Of a DNA stretch of 64,000 bases, positions 57,047 through 64,000 are shown piece after piece; positions within the stretch are counted from its first letter, which is position 1; each line of letters starts with the position of its first letter. The DNA is taken from NCBI RefSeq assembly GCF_003097655.1, contig NZ_QCZH01000001.1:434001-498000 (forward strand), given 5' to 3'. This stretch comes from Flavobacterium laiguense (lineage in GTDB: Bacteria; Bacteroidota; Bacteroidia; Flavobacteriales; Flavobacteriaceae). The position numbers and the translations under genes are program-made. The notes beneath the pieces were generated by a model that was not told the origin of the DNA, ran no database searches, and saw only the letters and a program-made list of their open reading frames with translations.

Positions 57047-57517
57047 ATGGAAACAGTCTACATCAAAACACCCTTGGGAATCGCCACAATCATTGGAGAT
57101 GAGAATGGCATTTCGTCAATTTCCGTTTCAGACGAAGGAACTGTTTCGATGATAATTCCTGTTATTTTACAAGAAGCCGTGAATCAATTAAATGGTTATT
57201 TTGAAAAGAAACGAACCCATTTTGACTTCAAACTTAATCCCAAAGGAACCGAATTCCAACAAAAAGTGTGGTGCGCCTTATTGGATATTCCGTATGGCAA
57301 AACGCGAACTTATCTGGAACAATCGAAAATTTTGGGCGATGTCAAAGCGATTCGTGCCGTGGCTTCGGCAAATGGGAAAAACCCGCTTTGGATTGTTGTT
57401 CCTTGCCACAGAGTAATTGGTTCTGATGGCTCACTCACCGGTTACGCAGGGGGATTATGGAGAAAAAAATGGTTGTTGGAACATGAAAACCCAACTACGC
57501 AACAAAGTTTATTTTAA
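57047..57517 (+). CDS. ogt: Methylated-DNA--protein-cysteine S-methyltransferase
   Basis: 156 residues from ATG 57047; an upstream GTG-started frame begins inside the terminator and overlaps the promoter. This suicide repair protein transfers alkyl groups from O6-alkylguanine to its own Cys120 in VVPCHRVIG. The Arg finger is in AIRAVASANG, and the helix-turn-helix with Tyr in YGKTRTYLE. It is the short, single-domain form without an Ada N-terminus. It precedes an exonuclease gene by 190 bp. Confidence 0.93.
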   Translation: METVYIKTPLGIATIIGDENGISSISVSDEGTVSMIIPVILQEAVNQLNGYFEKKRTHFDFKLNPKGTEFQQKVWCALLDIPYGKTRTYLEQSKILGDVKAIRAVASANGKNPLWIVVPCHRVIGSDGSLTGYAGGLWRKKWLLEHENPTTQQSLF

Positions 57518-57530
57518 GTTAGACTTCTTA

Positions 57531-57693
57531 GATTGTTGGACTATTAGATAGTTAGAAAAAAATATTTAAAGTATGCTATTCTAAAACAAAGCTAATTTGT
57601 GTTTTTTCTGTAAATTAGATTCTTAAATAGGCAACTATTCTGATAAATAAACGGTGATTCAAAAAAAATCTAGTATCTAATAGTTCAACAATC
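57531..57693. repeat. Inverted repeat between ogt and the exonuclease gene
   Basis: GATTGTTGGACTATTAGATA (57531-57550) and TATCTAATAGTTCAACAATC (57674-57693) are reverse complements with one mismatch (G-U compatible in RNA). They could form a 20-bp stem enclosing a loop of about 120 nt, just before the next start codon at 57708. Confidence 0.6.
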
Positions 57694-57707
57694 CAATAAT
57701 CTATCCA

Positions 57708-58421
57708 ATGATTGAAAAAATAAACCTCAATAACATCCTGTTTCTGGATATAGAAACCGTTCCGGAAGCCGAAGATTTCAATGCTCTGGATCCAGAGATG
57801 AAAGACCTTTGGGAACACAAAACCCAATACCAACGCAAGGACGAATATACTCCAGAAGATTTTTACGATCGTGCGGGAATTTGGGCCGAGTTTGGGAAAA
57901 TCGTCTGTATTTCGGTGGGGTATTTTACGATCAAAGGCGATATTCGGAATTTTCGCGTGACTTCCTTTTTTGGAGACGAAAAGAAAATCCTTAAAGACTT
58001 CAATAATTTACTCAACAATCATTTCAATCAACCGCAACACGTTTTGTGCGGACACAATGCCAAGGAATTTGACATTCCGTTCCTTGCCCGCCGAATGATT
58101 ATCAACCAAATTGCGATTCCTGATAAGCTCAATTTGTTTGGCAAAAAACCGTGGGAGATTGCACATCTGGACACATTAGAGTTGTGGAAGTTCGGCGATT
58201 ACAAACATTTTACTTCCTTAAAATTAATGTGCAAAGTCCTCGGAATCCCTTCTCCAAAAGGCGATATCGACGGCAGTCAGGTGGGACATGTTTTTTATGT
58301 GGACAAAGACATTGATCGTATTGTCACCTATTGCGAAAAAGACACCATTGCTGTTGCCCAGATTTTTCTCCGACTTCGAAGAGAAGATTTATTGATTGAG
58401 GACGAGATTATTCATGTTTAA
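57708..58421 (+). CDS. 3'-5' exonuclease, DnaQ-fold, PolB-like (DEDDy type)
   Basis: 237 residues. The DEDDy metal-binding residues are visible: Asp14 and Glu16 (FLDIETVPE), Asp122 (CGHNAKEFDIPF), and Tyr207-x3-Asp211 (TYCEKDTIAVAQ). The family (predicted PolB-associated exonuclease domain) is widespread in Bacteroidota as a free-standing protein, thought to act in DNA or RNA end-trimming. It follows ogt, so a DNA-repair link is possible but inferred. Confidence 0.9.
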   Translation: MIEKINLNNILFLDIETVPEAEDFNALDPEMKDLWEHKTQYQRKDEYTPEDFYDRAGIWAEFGKIVCISVGYFTIKGDIRNFRVTSFFGDEKKILKDFNNLLNNHFNQPQHVLCGHNAKEFDIPFLARRMIINQIAIPDKLNLFGKKPWEIAHLDTLELWKFGDYKHFTSLKLMCKVLGIPSPKGDIDGSQVGHVFYVDKDIDRIVTYCEKDTIAVAQIFLRLRREDLLIEDEIIHV

Positions 58422-58546
58422 AAACAATTTCAATATCAAAATTCAATAGCAATTATAATTTGAAAAAAAAATCGATTGTGTTTGGCTTTTGACAATGAAG
58501 AAACATTTGTCACATTTGAAATTCTTTTATTGACATAGATGTTAAA

Positions 58547-58594
58547 ATTGATATTGACATTGACATTGCAATTGATATTGCAATTGACATTGAT
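58547..58594. repeat. Simple-sequence tract (GACATTGATATTG unit)
   Basis: Repeats of ATTGACATTGATATTGCA lie between the exonuclease and the next gene. The same unit occurs at 41165-41185. Confidence 0.65.
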
Positions 58595-58621
58595 TTATTA
58601 CATTTACAAAAATTATAAATT

Positions 58622-60061
58622 ATGGTATTAAGTAGATTTTGGCTCGTTATTTTTATTTCTTCAATAGTTTTTGTTGTGATTAGTTTGTTTTCTGGCAACA
58701 GTTATACAATCGATTATGTTTTGAATGGAAAAAAAGACGATCCCATTTTACTTTCTGAAAAATACATCAATCAAGTTCCGGTTTTCATCAAAGACAGTAT
58801 CAAAAATGCACCGGACCAAACCATGATTATCAATCGTGATACGCTAAATGCCGACACGACTTATGTTTATAAAAATAAAACAGTAAAAATCTTCAGTGGT
58901 GTTCAAAAATCCGATGGATTATTGCCGACCTGTAAAAGTACTTTACTCGATTTAATTTTGCCGCTTATGGCCTATTTGGCATTTTTCTGCGGATTGATGG
59001 AACTTTTAATTATTTCCGGAGCGACCGAAAAATTTGCCAGAATATTGAGTCCAGTATTCGTAAAAGTGTTTCCTAGTATTCCCAAAAATCATCCATCGAT
59101 CTCCTATATGACCTTAAACTTTGCCGCCAATTTCTTGGGATTGGATTCGGCCGCAACACCTTTTGGATTAAAAGCTATGGAAAGTTTACAGGAAATAAAC
59201 CCCGAAAAAGACAAAGCCAGTGATGCTCAAATTATGTTCATGTGTCTTCATGCCTCGGGACTTACCTTAATTGCAACTTCTATAATCGGCTATCGTGCAG
59301 CTGCCAATGCCGCCAACCCAGCCGATGTTATGCTGCCTTGTATTATCACCTCTTTTATCGGTACAATTGCTGCTTTTCTTATTGTGGGGGTTAAACAAAA
59401 AATTAATTTCAAAAGCGCGTCTTTAGTAACAGGGTTAATGGTGTTAATTGCTGCAATTGTAGGTTTGTTGATGTATGTAAACCATTTGGATCTAATAGGT
59501 AAAAATTATTTTACATCTAATCTTTCAGCATTGATATTGGTTGGAATTATTGCTTCTACTTTGATCTTATCTTTTATTAAGGAAAAGAAATTTGCGGAGG
59601 CGAAAACTACCGTTTATGAAACCTTTGTGACAGGAGCCAATAATGGCGTTAAAACGGGCGTTATCATTTTTCCTTATGTTTTAGGAATGTTAGTTGCTAT
59701 TTCTTTATTCAGAAATAGCGGTTTATTTGAAATTATTAGCAACTGGATTGCTTTTGCTTTTTCTAATATGGGAGTAAGTAAAGAAATCACGGATGCCTTA
59801 CCAGTAGCTTTACTTAGACCTTTTAGTTCTGCAGGATCCCGAGGGTTTTTAATTGATTCGATGAATACTTTTGGTGCCGATTCCTTAACTGGAAGATTAA
59901 GTAGTATTTTTCAATGCAGTGCCGAGAGTACTTTTTATGTGATCGCGGTTTATTTTGGTTCTGTTAATATAAAAAACACCCAGTACGCTTTAGGGACGAT
60001 GCTTTTGGTCGATTTAATTTGTGTGATTACAGCTATTTTGGTGGCGAGCTGGTTTTTTTAA
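58622..60061 (+). CDS. Fused SpmA-SpmB nucleoside-recognition (Gate) membrane protein
   Basis: 479 residues with about 8-10 membrane helices. The first half contains the SpmA signature (NFAANFLGLDSAATPFGLKAMESL, about 180-200) and the second half the SpmB signature (PVALLRPFSSAGSRGFL, about 395-410, then QCSAESTFYVIAVYFGSV). Bacillus has these as two spore maturation genes, but the domains (nucleoside-recognition/Gate) are common in non-sporulating bacteria. A periplasmic loop of about 80 residues follows the first helix. It is probably a transporter or transporter regulator; the substrate is unknown. Confidence 0.88.
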   Translation: MVLSRFWLVIFISSIVFVVISLFSGNSYTIDYVLNGKKDDPILLSEKYINQVPVFIKDSIKNAPDQTMIINRDTLNADTTYVYKNKTVKIFSGVQKSDGLLPTCKSTLLDLILPLMAYLAFFCGLMELLIISGATEKFARILSPVFVKVFPSIPKNHPSISYMTLNFAANFLGLDSAATPFGLKAMESLQEINPEKDKASDAQIMFMCLHASGLTLIATSIIGYRAAANAANPADVMLPCIITSFIGTIAAFLIVGVKQKINFKSASLVTGLMVLIAAIVGLLMYVNHLDLIGKNYFTSNLSALILVGIIASTLILSFIKEKKFAEAKTTVYETFVTGANNGVKTGVIIFPYVLGMLVAISLFRNSGLFEIISNWIAFAFSNMGVSKEITDALPVALLRPFSSAGSRGFLIDSMNTFGADSLTGRLSSIFQCSAESTFYVIAVYFGSVNIKNTQYALGTMLLVDLICVITAILVASWFF

Positions 60062-60156
60062 ATCAGACGGGACTAAAATCTGGCTTATAAAATAAATTAA
60101 GTAGCGCATTCTTGAATATAATAAAAGTAGCATAGAAACGATTTGTTTTTATGAAT

Positions 60157-60215
60157 GATATTGTAATAATAGATTTCAACTATTGTTCATTTGTGATTTT
60201 AAATAATTATATCAG
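60157..60215. repeat. Diverged direct repeat, copy A
   Basis: 59 bp that align without gaps to 61218-61276, with about three quarters of positions equal and most differences transitions (shared TTGTTCATTT core). The two copies flank the secreted-protein gene at 60323-60967. Confidence 0.45.
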
Positions 60216-60322
60216 AATTATTGAAAGAACATCCAGCGGATTTTGAAAATAAAATTTTAAATTTGAAAAAAAGGAAATAAGGATTTGAACAAAACCTTTT
60301 GAGACTTAATAAATATCAACAC

Positions 60323-60967
60323 ATGAAAAAAATTTACACATTAACCTTCTTATCATTGTCATTTAATCTTTTTTCTCAAGATAAAAATTTTTTACAAAAC
60401 GGAGAAATTATTTCTTCCAAAATAATAGAAGTTTCTCCAAAAGAGGTTAAGTACAATAAATTTAACAACATAGAAGGGCCTTTGTATATTGAAAAAAAAG
60501 GAAATATATCTAAAATTGAATTTGAAAATGGAAATATAGAAAAATTAGATTTAATAATAGAAAGTAATGATGTTTCTATTGAAGAAACAAAAGCATTTAT
60601 TATTGAAAATATAAATATATATGGGTTTGAGGAAGACTCATATTCTCATCCATACAAAGCTGTTTTTGAAGGAGATTTTTTAAGATTAATTGAAATGAAC
60701 AAAAAAAGAACAAAACAAAAAAACAGTGGAATTTTATTTGATTTTTCAAATGTTTATAAGTTTCAAAAGGTTTCAAAAAGATCCGATGATAAAGCATTTA
60801 TAAATATATTTGTTTCTATTCAAGAAAGTAAAAGGAGGAATACCTGGGACAAACATAAATTAGTAATGCTAGTAAAAGGCCATGAAAAAGCAGAGTCTAT
60901 ATTGAAAGCACTAATTCACTATAATAAACTTTTAAGCCCCCAAAAAATGGTTGAAGATAAATTCTAA
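60323..60967 (+). CDS. Secreted protein of unknown function
   Basis: 214 residues from ATG 60323; an upstream TTG-started frame adds eight residues before the signal and is unlikely. A signal peptide (MKKIYTLTFLSLSFNLFSQ) is followed by a short motif seen in many secreted Bacteroidota proteins: GEIISSKIIEVSPKEVKYNKFNNIEGPLYIEKKGNIS. The rest is very Lys-, Asn- and Ile-rich with a lower GC content than its neighbours. It has no family name I can give. The flanking diverged direct repeats and AT-rich composition are compatible with acquisition by transfer. Confidence 0.75.
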   Translation: MKKIYTLTFLSLSFNLFSQDKNFLQNGEIISSKIIEVSPKEVKYNKFNNIEGPLYIEKKGNISKIEFENGNIEKLDLIIESNDVSIEETKAFIIENINIYGFEEDSYSHPYKAVFEGDFLRLIEMNKKRTKQKNSGILFDFSNVYKFQKVSKRSDDKAFINIFVSIQESKRRNTWDKHKLVMLVKGHEKAESILKALIHYNKLLSPQKMVEDKF

Positions 60968-61217
60968 AAAGCTTGAATAATAAAAAACGGATTAACATAC
61001 TTTTCCTACCAGTGAGGATATATGGTATTACAAGCCCAGATTTTGTTCTTAAATTAATGATTTCTTGTATGTATTTGTCAGTCATAATTTTATATTCACC
61101 ACTCAAAATATTTATTTTATAGTATTATTCGTCAAATAAGATTAATCAAAAAAAATTCCCGTGGCTCTGCCTCGTGGGTAAAGTGGAAAATTTTAAATCG
61201 TTGACATAGGAATGATT

Positions 61218-61276
61218 GATGTTGTAACAACAAATTTAATCCGTTGTTCATTTATAATTCCAAACAATTATACCAA
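61218..61276. repeat. Diverged direct repeat, copy B
   Basis: Partner of 60157-60215, in the same orientation, about 1060 bp apart, bracketing the secreted-protein gene. Confidence 0.45.
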
Positions 61277-61318
61277 CAATAGCTGACATAAATCACTTTT
61301 TATTCTTTGAACAATTCT

Positions 61319-61326
61319 TATATTTG
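61319..61326 (+). promoter_or_regulatory. -7 promoter element of the fumarase gene
   Basis: TATATTTG fits TAnnTTTG and lies 24 bp before the ATG. No good -33 TTG is seen at the usual spacing. Confidence 0.5.
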
Positions 61327-61350
61327 GCGTTCTAAAAATAATCACATATT

Positions 61351-62952
61351 ATGGACTTTATATACCAGGATCCTTATCCAATTTTAAAAGACGATACCCA
61401 ATACCGTAAAATCACTTCCGATTTTGTAAAAGTAGAACAACTAGGGAATAGAGAAATCTTGACTGTTGATCCAAAAGGATTGGAATTATTGGCTCAAGAA
61501 GCTTTGAAAGATGTTTCTTTTATGTTACGTACTTCACATTTGGAAAAACTAAAAGCAATTTTGGATGATCCGGAAGCGACCGATAATGACCGTTTTGTAG
61601 CTTATAATTTATTGCAAAATGCTGTAGTGGCGATCGATGGGGAATTACCTTCTTGTCAGGATACCGGGACGGCGATTGTAATGGCCAAAAAAGGAGAAAA
61701 TGTATATACGGGAGTAGATGATGCCGAATGGCTTTCAAAAGGGATTTTTAATACCTATCAAGAACGCAACCTTCGTTATTCTCAAATTGTTCCGATTAGC
61801 ATGTTTGAAGAGAAAAATTCAGGTTCCAATCTTCCGGCTCAAATTGATATTTATGCCAAAAAAGGAGCTTCTTATGAGTTTTTGTTTTTGGCAAAAGGAG
61901 GAGGATCTGCGAACAAAACGTATTTATACCAACAGACAAAATCTTTATTGAACGAAAAATCGATGGATGCTTTCATTCGTGCAAAAATAATGGATTTGGG
62001 GACCTCTGCCTGTCCGCCATATCATTTGGCTTTAGTGATAGGAGGAACTTCTGCGGAAGCGAACTTATCAGCAGTTAAAAAAGCTTCAGCAGGTTATTTT
62101 GACCATTTGCCTACCACCGGAAACATGGCTGGTCAGGCTTTCCGTGATCTGGAATGGGAAAAAAGAGTACAGTTAATTTGCCAACAAAGTCAGATTGGAG
62201 CACAATTTGGCGGTAAATATTTTACTCATGATGTTCGAGTGATTCGTTTGCCACGTCATGCGGCTTCTTGTCCGGTTGGATTGGGAGTTTCTTGTTCTGC
62301 CGATAGAAATATCAAAGGTAAAATTACCAAAGACGGTATTTTTGTAGAGCAATTGGAAGTGAATCCAAAACGATTGTTGCCTGAAACTGCACCTCATTTG
62401 GAACCTGCTGTCGAAATTGATTTGAACCGACCAATGGCCGATATTCTTGCGGAATTGTCTAAATATCCAATCAAAACCCGTTTGAAATTAAACGGAACCT
62501 TGATTGTGGCTCGTGATATTGCCCACGCCAAAATCAAAGAATTATTGGATGCAGGGAAACCAATGCCAGAATACTTTAAAAATCACCCTATCTATTATGC
62601 TGGACCTGCAAAAACACCAGAGGGAATGGCTTCGGGAAGTTTTGGACCAACAACAGCCGGTAGAATGGATGTGTACGTAGAAGAGTTCCAAAAAAATGGT
62701 GGAAGTATGGTGATGCTTGCCAAAGGGAACAGAACCAAAGACGTGATGAATGCCTGTAAAACCTACGGAGGATTCTATTTGGGATCTATTGGAGGTCCAG
62801 CGGCGATTTTAGCCAAAGAGAATATTCTTTCTGTTGAGGTAGTCGATTTTGAAGAACTGGGTATGGAAGCCGTTCGTAAAATCACCATTAAAGATTTCCC
62901 CGCTTTTATTATCACCGATGACAAAGGGAATGATTTTTTTGAAAACCTTTAG
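61351..62952 (+). CDS. Class I fumarate hydratase ([4Fe-4S], fused alpha-beta form)
   Basis: 533 residues. It interconverts fumarate and malate in the TCA cycle. The three cluster Cys are Cys102 (PSCQDTG), Cys221 (SACPPYH) and Cys315 (VSCSADR), each offset by three from E. coli FumA (105, 224, 318). KGGGSANKT and the C-terminal [11 protein letters not shown] are also present. The oxygen-sensitive alpha and beta domains are fused, as in FumA/FumB. It is a single gene with its own promoter element and terminator. Confidence 0.96.
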   Translation: MDFIYQDPYPILKDDTQYRKITSDFVKVEQLGNREILTVDPKGLELLAQEALKDVSFMLRTSHLEKLKAILDDPEATDNDRFVAYNLLQNAVVAIDGELPSCQDTGTAIVMAKKGENVYTGVDDAEWLSKGIFNTYQERNLRYSQIVPISMFEEKNSGSNLPAQIDIYAKKGASYEFLFLAKGGGSANKTYLYQQTKSLLNEKSMDAFIRAKIMDLGTSACPPYHLALVIGGTSAEANLSAVKKASAGYFDHLPTTGNMAGQAFRDLEWEKRVQLICQQSQIGAQFGGKYFTHDVRVIRLPRHAASCPVGLGVSCSADRNIKGKITKDGIFVEQLEVNPKRLLPETAPHLEPAVEIDLNRPMADILAELSKYPIKTRLKLNGTLIVARDIAHAKIKELLDAGKPMPEYFKNHPIYYAGPAKTPEGMASGSFGPTTAGRMDVYVEEFQKNGGSMVMLAKGNRTKDVMNACKTYGGFYLGSIGGPAAILAKENILSVEVVDFEELGMEAVRKITIKDFPAFIITDDKGNDFFENL

Positions 62953-62979
62953 AGAACAACTCATTTATAAATAGCAAAA

Positions 62980-63022
62980 AAACCACCATTTCTAAAGTTT
63001 TTGAGATGGTGGTTTCTATTTT
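62980..63022 (+). terminator. Intrinsic terminator after the fumarase gene
   Basis: AAACCACCATTTC pairs with GAGATGGTGGTTT (13 bp with one G-U pair, 10-nt loop), followed by CTATTTTT. Confidence 0.85.
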
Positions 63023-63065
63023 TAAGTGCATATTTGTATTGTATTCTACCCTTTCAACTTTTTTA

Positions 63066-63073
63066 TATATTTG
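63066..63073 (+). promoter_or_regulatory. -7 promoter element of the lacI-type gene
   Basis: TATATTTG fits TAnnTTTG and ends only 5 bp before the GTG start at 63079; TTG at 63039 gives a 24-bp spacer. If used, the mRNA would be leaderless or nearly so. Confidence 0.45.
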
Positions 63074-63078
63074 CTTCG

Positions 63079-63951
63079 GTGGATAAAAAACTTACGATTA
63101 AAGATATTGCGCTGTTAGCTGGTGTTTCAAAAGGAACCGTGGATAGAGTGTTGCATAAAAGAGGCAAAGTATCTGAGGAGGCTCTTGTAAAAGTGAATGC
63201 AGTTTTGAGTGAGATCAACTATGAGCCTAATTTTATGGCAAGAAGTCTCAAGAACAATAAAATATATCACATCTGTGTCAGTCTTCCCAATCCATCGTTA
63301 GACTCCTATTGGCTTCCTTGTGTCAAAGGAATTGAGGATGTTGTACAAAAAATTAAAGCGTACAACCTTCAAATCAAAATATTTTATTTTGATCCGGAAA
63401 GCACGGAGTCTTTTATAAATTGCAATGAATCCATATTGAAAATTGCTCCAGATGCCGTCATGTTGGCGCCTTTGTTTTATAAGGAAACATTGAATATGGT
63501 TGAAAAATATAATAAACTGGGAATTGTTGTTTCTACTTTTAACAATCAAATTCACTCTTCTATAATCAAAAGTTTTGTTGGTCAGGATTTATTTATGAGC
63601 GGTAGGGTTGCTGCCAAACTTTTGGATTTACTGCACAAAAAAGGGAGTATGGTCATTATTCATATCGATGAGTCTTATGAAAATGCCATTCACATGCAAG
63701 AAAAAGAACGTGGATTTAGAGCTTATTTTAGTAAAAAAGAAAATTCGGAGTACACTATACATACTTTAAAATTGCATAATCCAACTATTGAAAAGGATTT
63801 TAAAGATTTTCTGGCCGACAACCCCAATTTGGGCGGAATCTTTGTTACCACCTCGAAATCCTATCATATAGCCAAAATAGCGAGTGATCAAAATGCCTCT
63901 AAAATTGGCATTTTGGTATGGGCGAGTTTTACGAGTTGTTTTTGGTTTTGA
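63079..63951 (+). CDS. LacI-family transcriptional regulator, possibly truncated at its C-terminus
   Basis: I chose the GTG at 63079 because it gives the standard family N-terminus (MDKKLTIKDIALLAGVSKGTVDRVLHKRGKVS, a LacI helix-turn-helix). The longer frame from 63001 starts in the terminator. After the DNA-binding domain (1-60) comes a periplasmic-binding-protein-like sugar domain (ICVSLPNPSLDSYWLPCVKGIEDVV..., VSTFNNQI, FVGQD, GGIFVTTSKSYHIAKI). At about residue 280 (SKIGIL) the family pattern (IGxxGYD...) is lost and the frame ends WASFTSCFWF, about 50 residues short of usual length. A frameshift or rearrangement is likely; the downstream DNA lies beyond the window. Confidence 0.8.
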   Translation: MDKKLTIKDIALLAGVSKGTVDRVLHKRGKVSEEALVKVNAVLSEINYEPNFMARSLKNNKIYHICVSLPNPSLDSYWLPCVKGIEDVVQKIKAYNLQIKIFYFDPESTESFINCNESILKIAPDAVMLAPLFYKETLNMVEKYNKLGIVVSTFNNQIHSSIIKSFVGQDLFMSGRVAAKLLDLLHKKGSMVIIHIDESYENAIHMQEKERGFRAYFSKKENSEYTIHTLKLHNPTIEKDFKDFLADNPNLGGIFVTTSKSYHIAKIASDQNASKIGILVWASFTSCFWF

Positions 63952-64000
63952 TCCATTTTTTTTAATCGAAAAGTAGAGCGAAAAGAAATCACACCATTTA

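Larger units (their letters stand above)
60968..61350. other. Intergenic region upstream of fumarase
   Basis: About 380 bp. It holds the second copy of a diverged direct repeat (61218-61276), a short GC-richer stretch with CCCGTGG...CCTCGTGGG (61159-61180), and the fumarase -7 element. A minus-strand frame at 60897-61106 overlaps the preceding gene and is not credible. Confidence 0.5.

Noticed and set aside
58510..58698. Minus-strand frame with repeated MSIS-like residues
   Set aside because: It is only the translation of the GACATTGATATTG simple-sequence tract.
60897..61106. Minus-strand frame of 69 codons
   Set aside because: It overlaps a better-supported secreted-protein gene, with no family match or start signal.

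Overview
The window is an AT-rich stretch of a Bacteroidota chromosome, most likely Flavobacterium or a close relative (family Flavobacteriaceae). The evidence is two giant SprB-type repeat adhesins with type B (gliding-type) C-terminal signals of the type IX secretion system (T9SS), a PorP/SprF partner, several promoters with the Bacteroidota -7 element TAnnTTTG, lipoproteins of Bacteroidota type, HemJ in place of HemG/HemY, and almost no Shine-Dalgarno sequences. I found no rRNA, tRNA, CRISPR array or intact insertion sequence.

Layout. 1-16034: the 3' part of a giant adhesin gene (5000 codons visible, 5' end outside the window) followed by a sprF-like gene and a terminator. 16035-16984: about 950 bp of AT-rich non-coding DNA leading to a second giant adhesin gene (16985-30433) with an intact signal peptide. 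The two adhesins are paralogues built of about 52 and about 43 Cys-paired Ig-like repeats, with the same C-terminal block. 30621-35672: pgk, a LysM lytic transglycosylase, a DUF4837 lipoprotein and an ElaA-type acetyltransferase. 35700-39113 (minus strand): a frameshifted antitoxin-like gene, a double-OmpA-domain protein translationally coupled to an S41 C-terminal processing protease, a GC-rich cruciform repeat, and rnpA. 39345-41888: plsC with an acyl-ACP desaturase (membrane lipid synthesis), then an HD hydrolase. 41955-45411 (minus): a lipoprotein, a PAS-LuxR regulator, an unrecognised protein and an enoyl-CoA hydratase.

45421-56812 is a heme biosynthesis locus. On the minus strand a tight unit runs hemH-hemJ-histidine kinase-crotonase, and an AraC-type regulator follows its own start. 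Divergently, hemA-hemC-hemD-hemE-(unknown)-(GNAT)-hemF-hemB runs on the plus strand. Together these cover every step from glutamyl-tRNA to heme except GSA aminomutase (hemL), which is not in the window. The cluster ends at a structured intergenic repeat and an intrinsic terminator.

57047-63951: ogt, a PolB-like 3'-5' exonuclease, a fused SpmA-SpmB membrane protein, a secreted protein of unknown function flanked by diverged direct repeats, class I fumarase, and a LacI regulator that loses family similarity near its end, just before the window edge.

The most distinctive content is the adhesin locus, where multi-repeat modules recur within and between two giant genes. Next are the intergenic structures: a cruciform, palindromes without U-tracts, and simple-sequence tracts abutting start codons. 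No clearly new defence or mobile system was seen.
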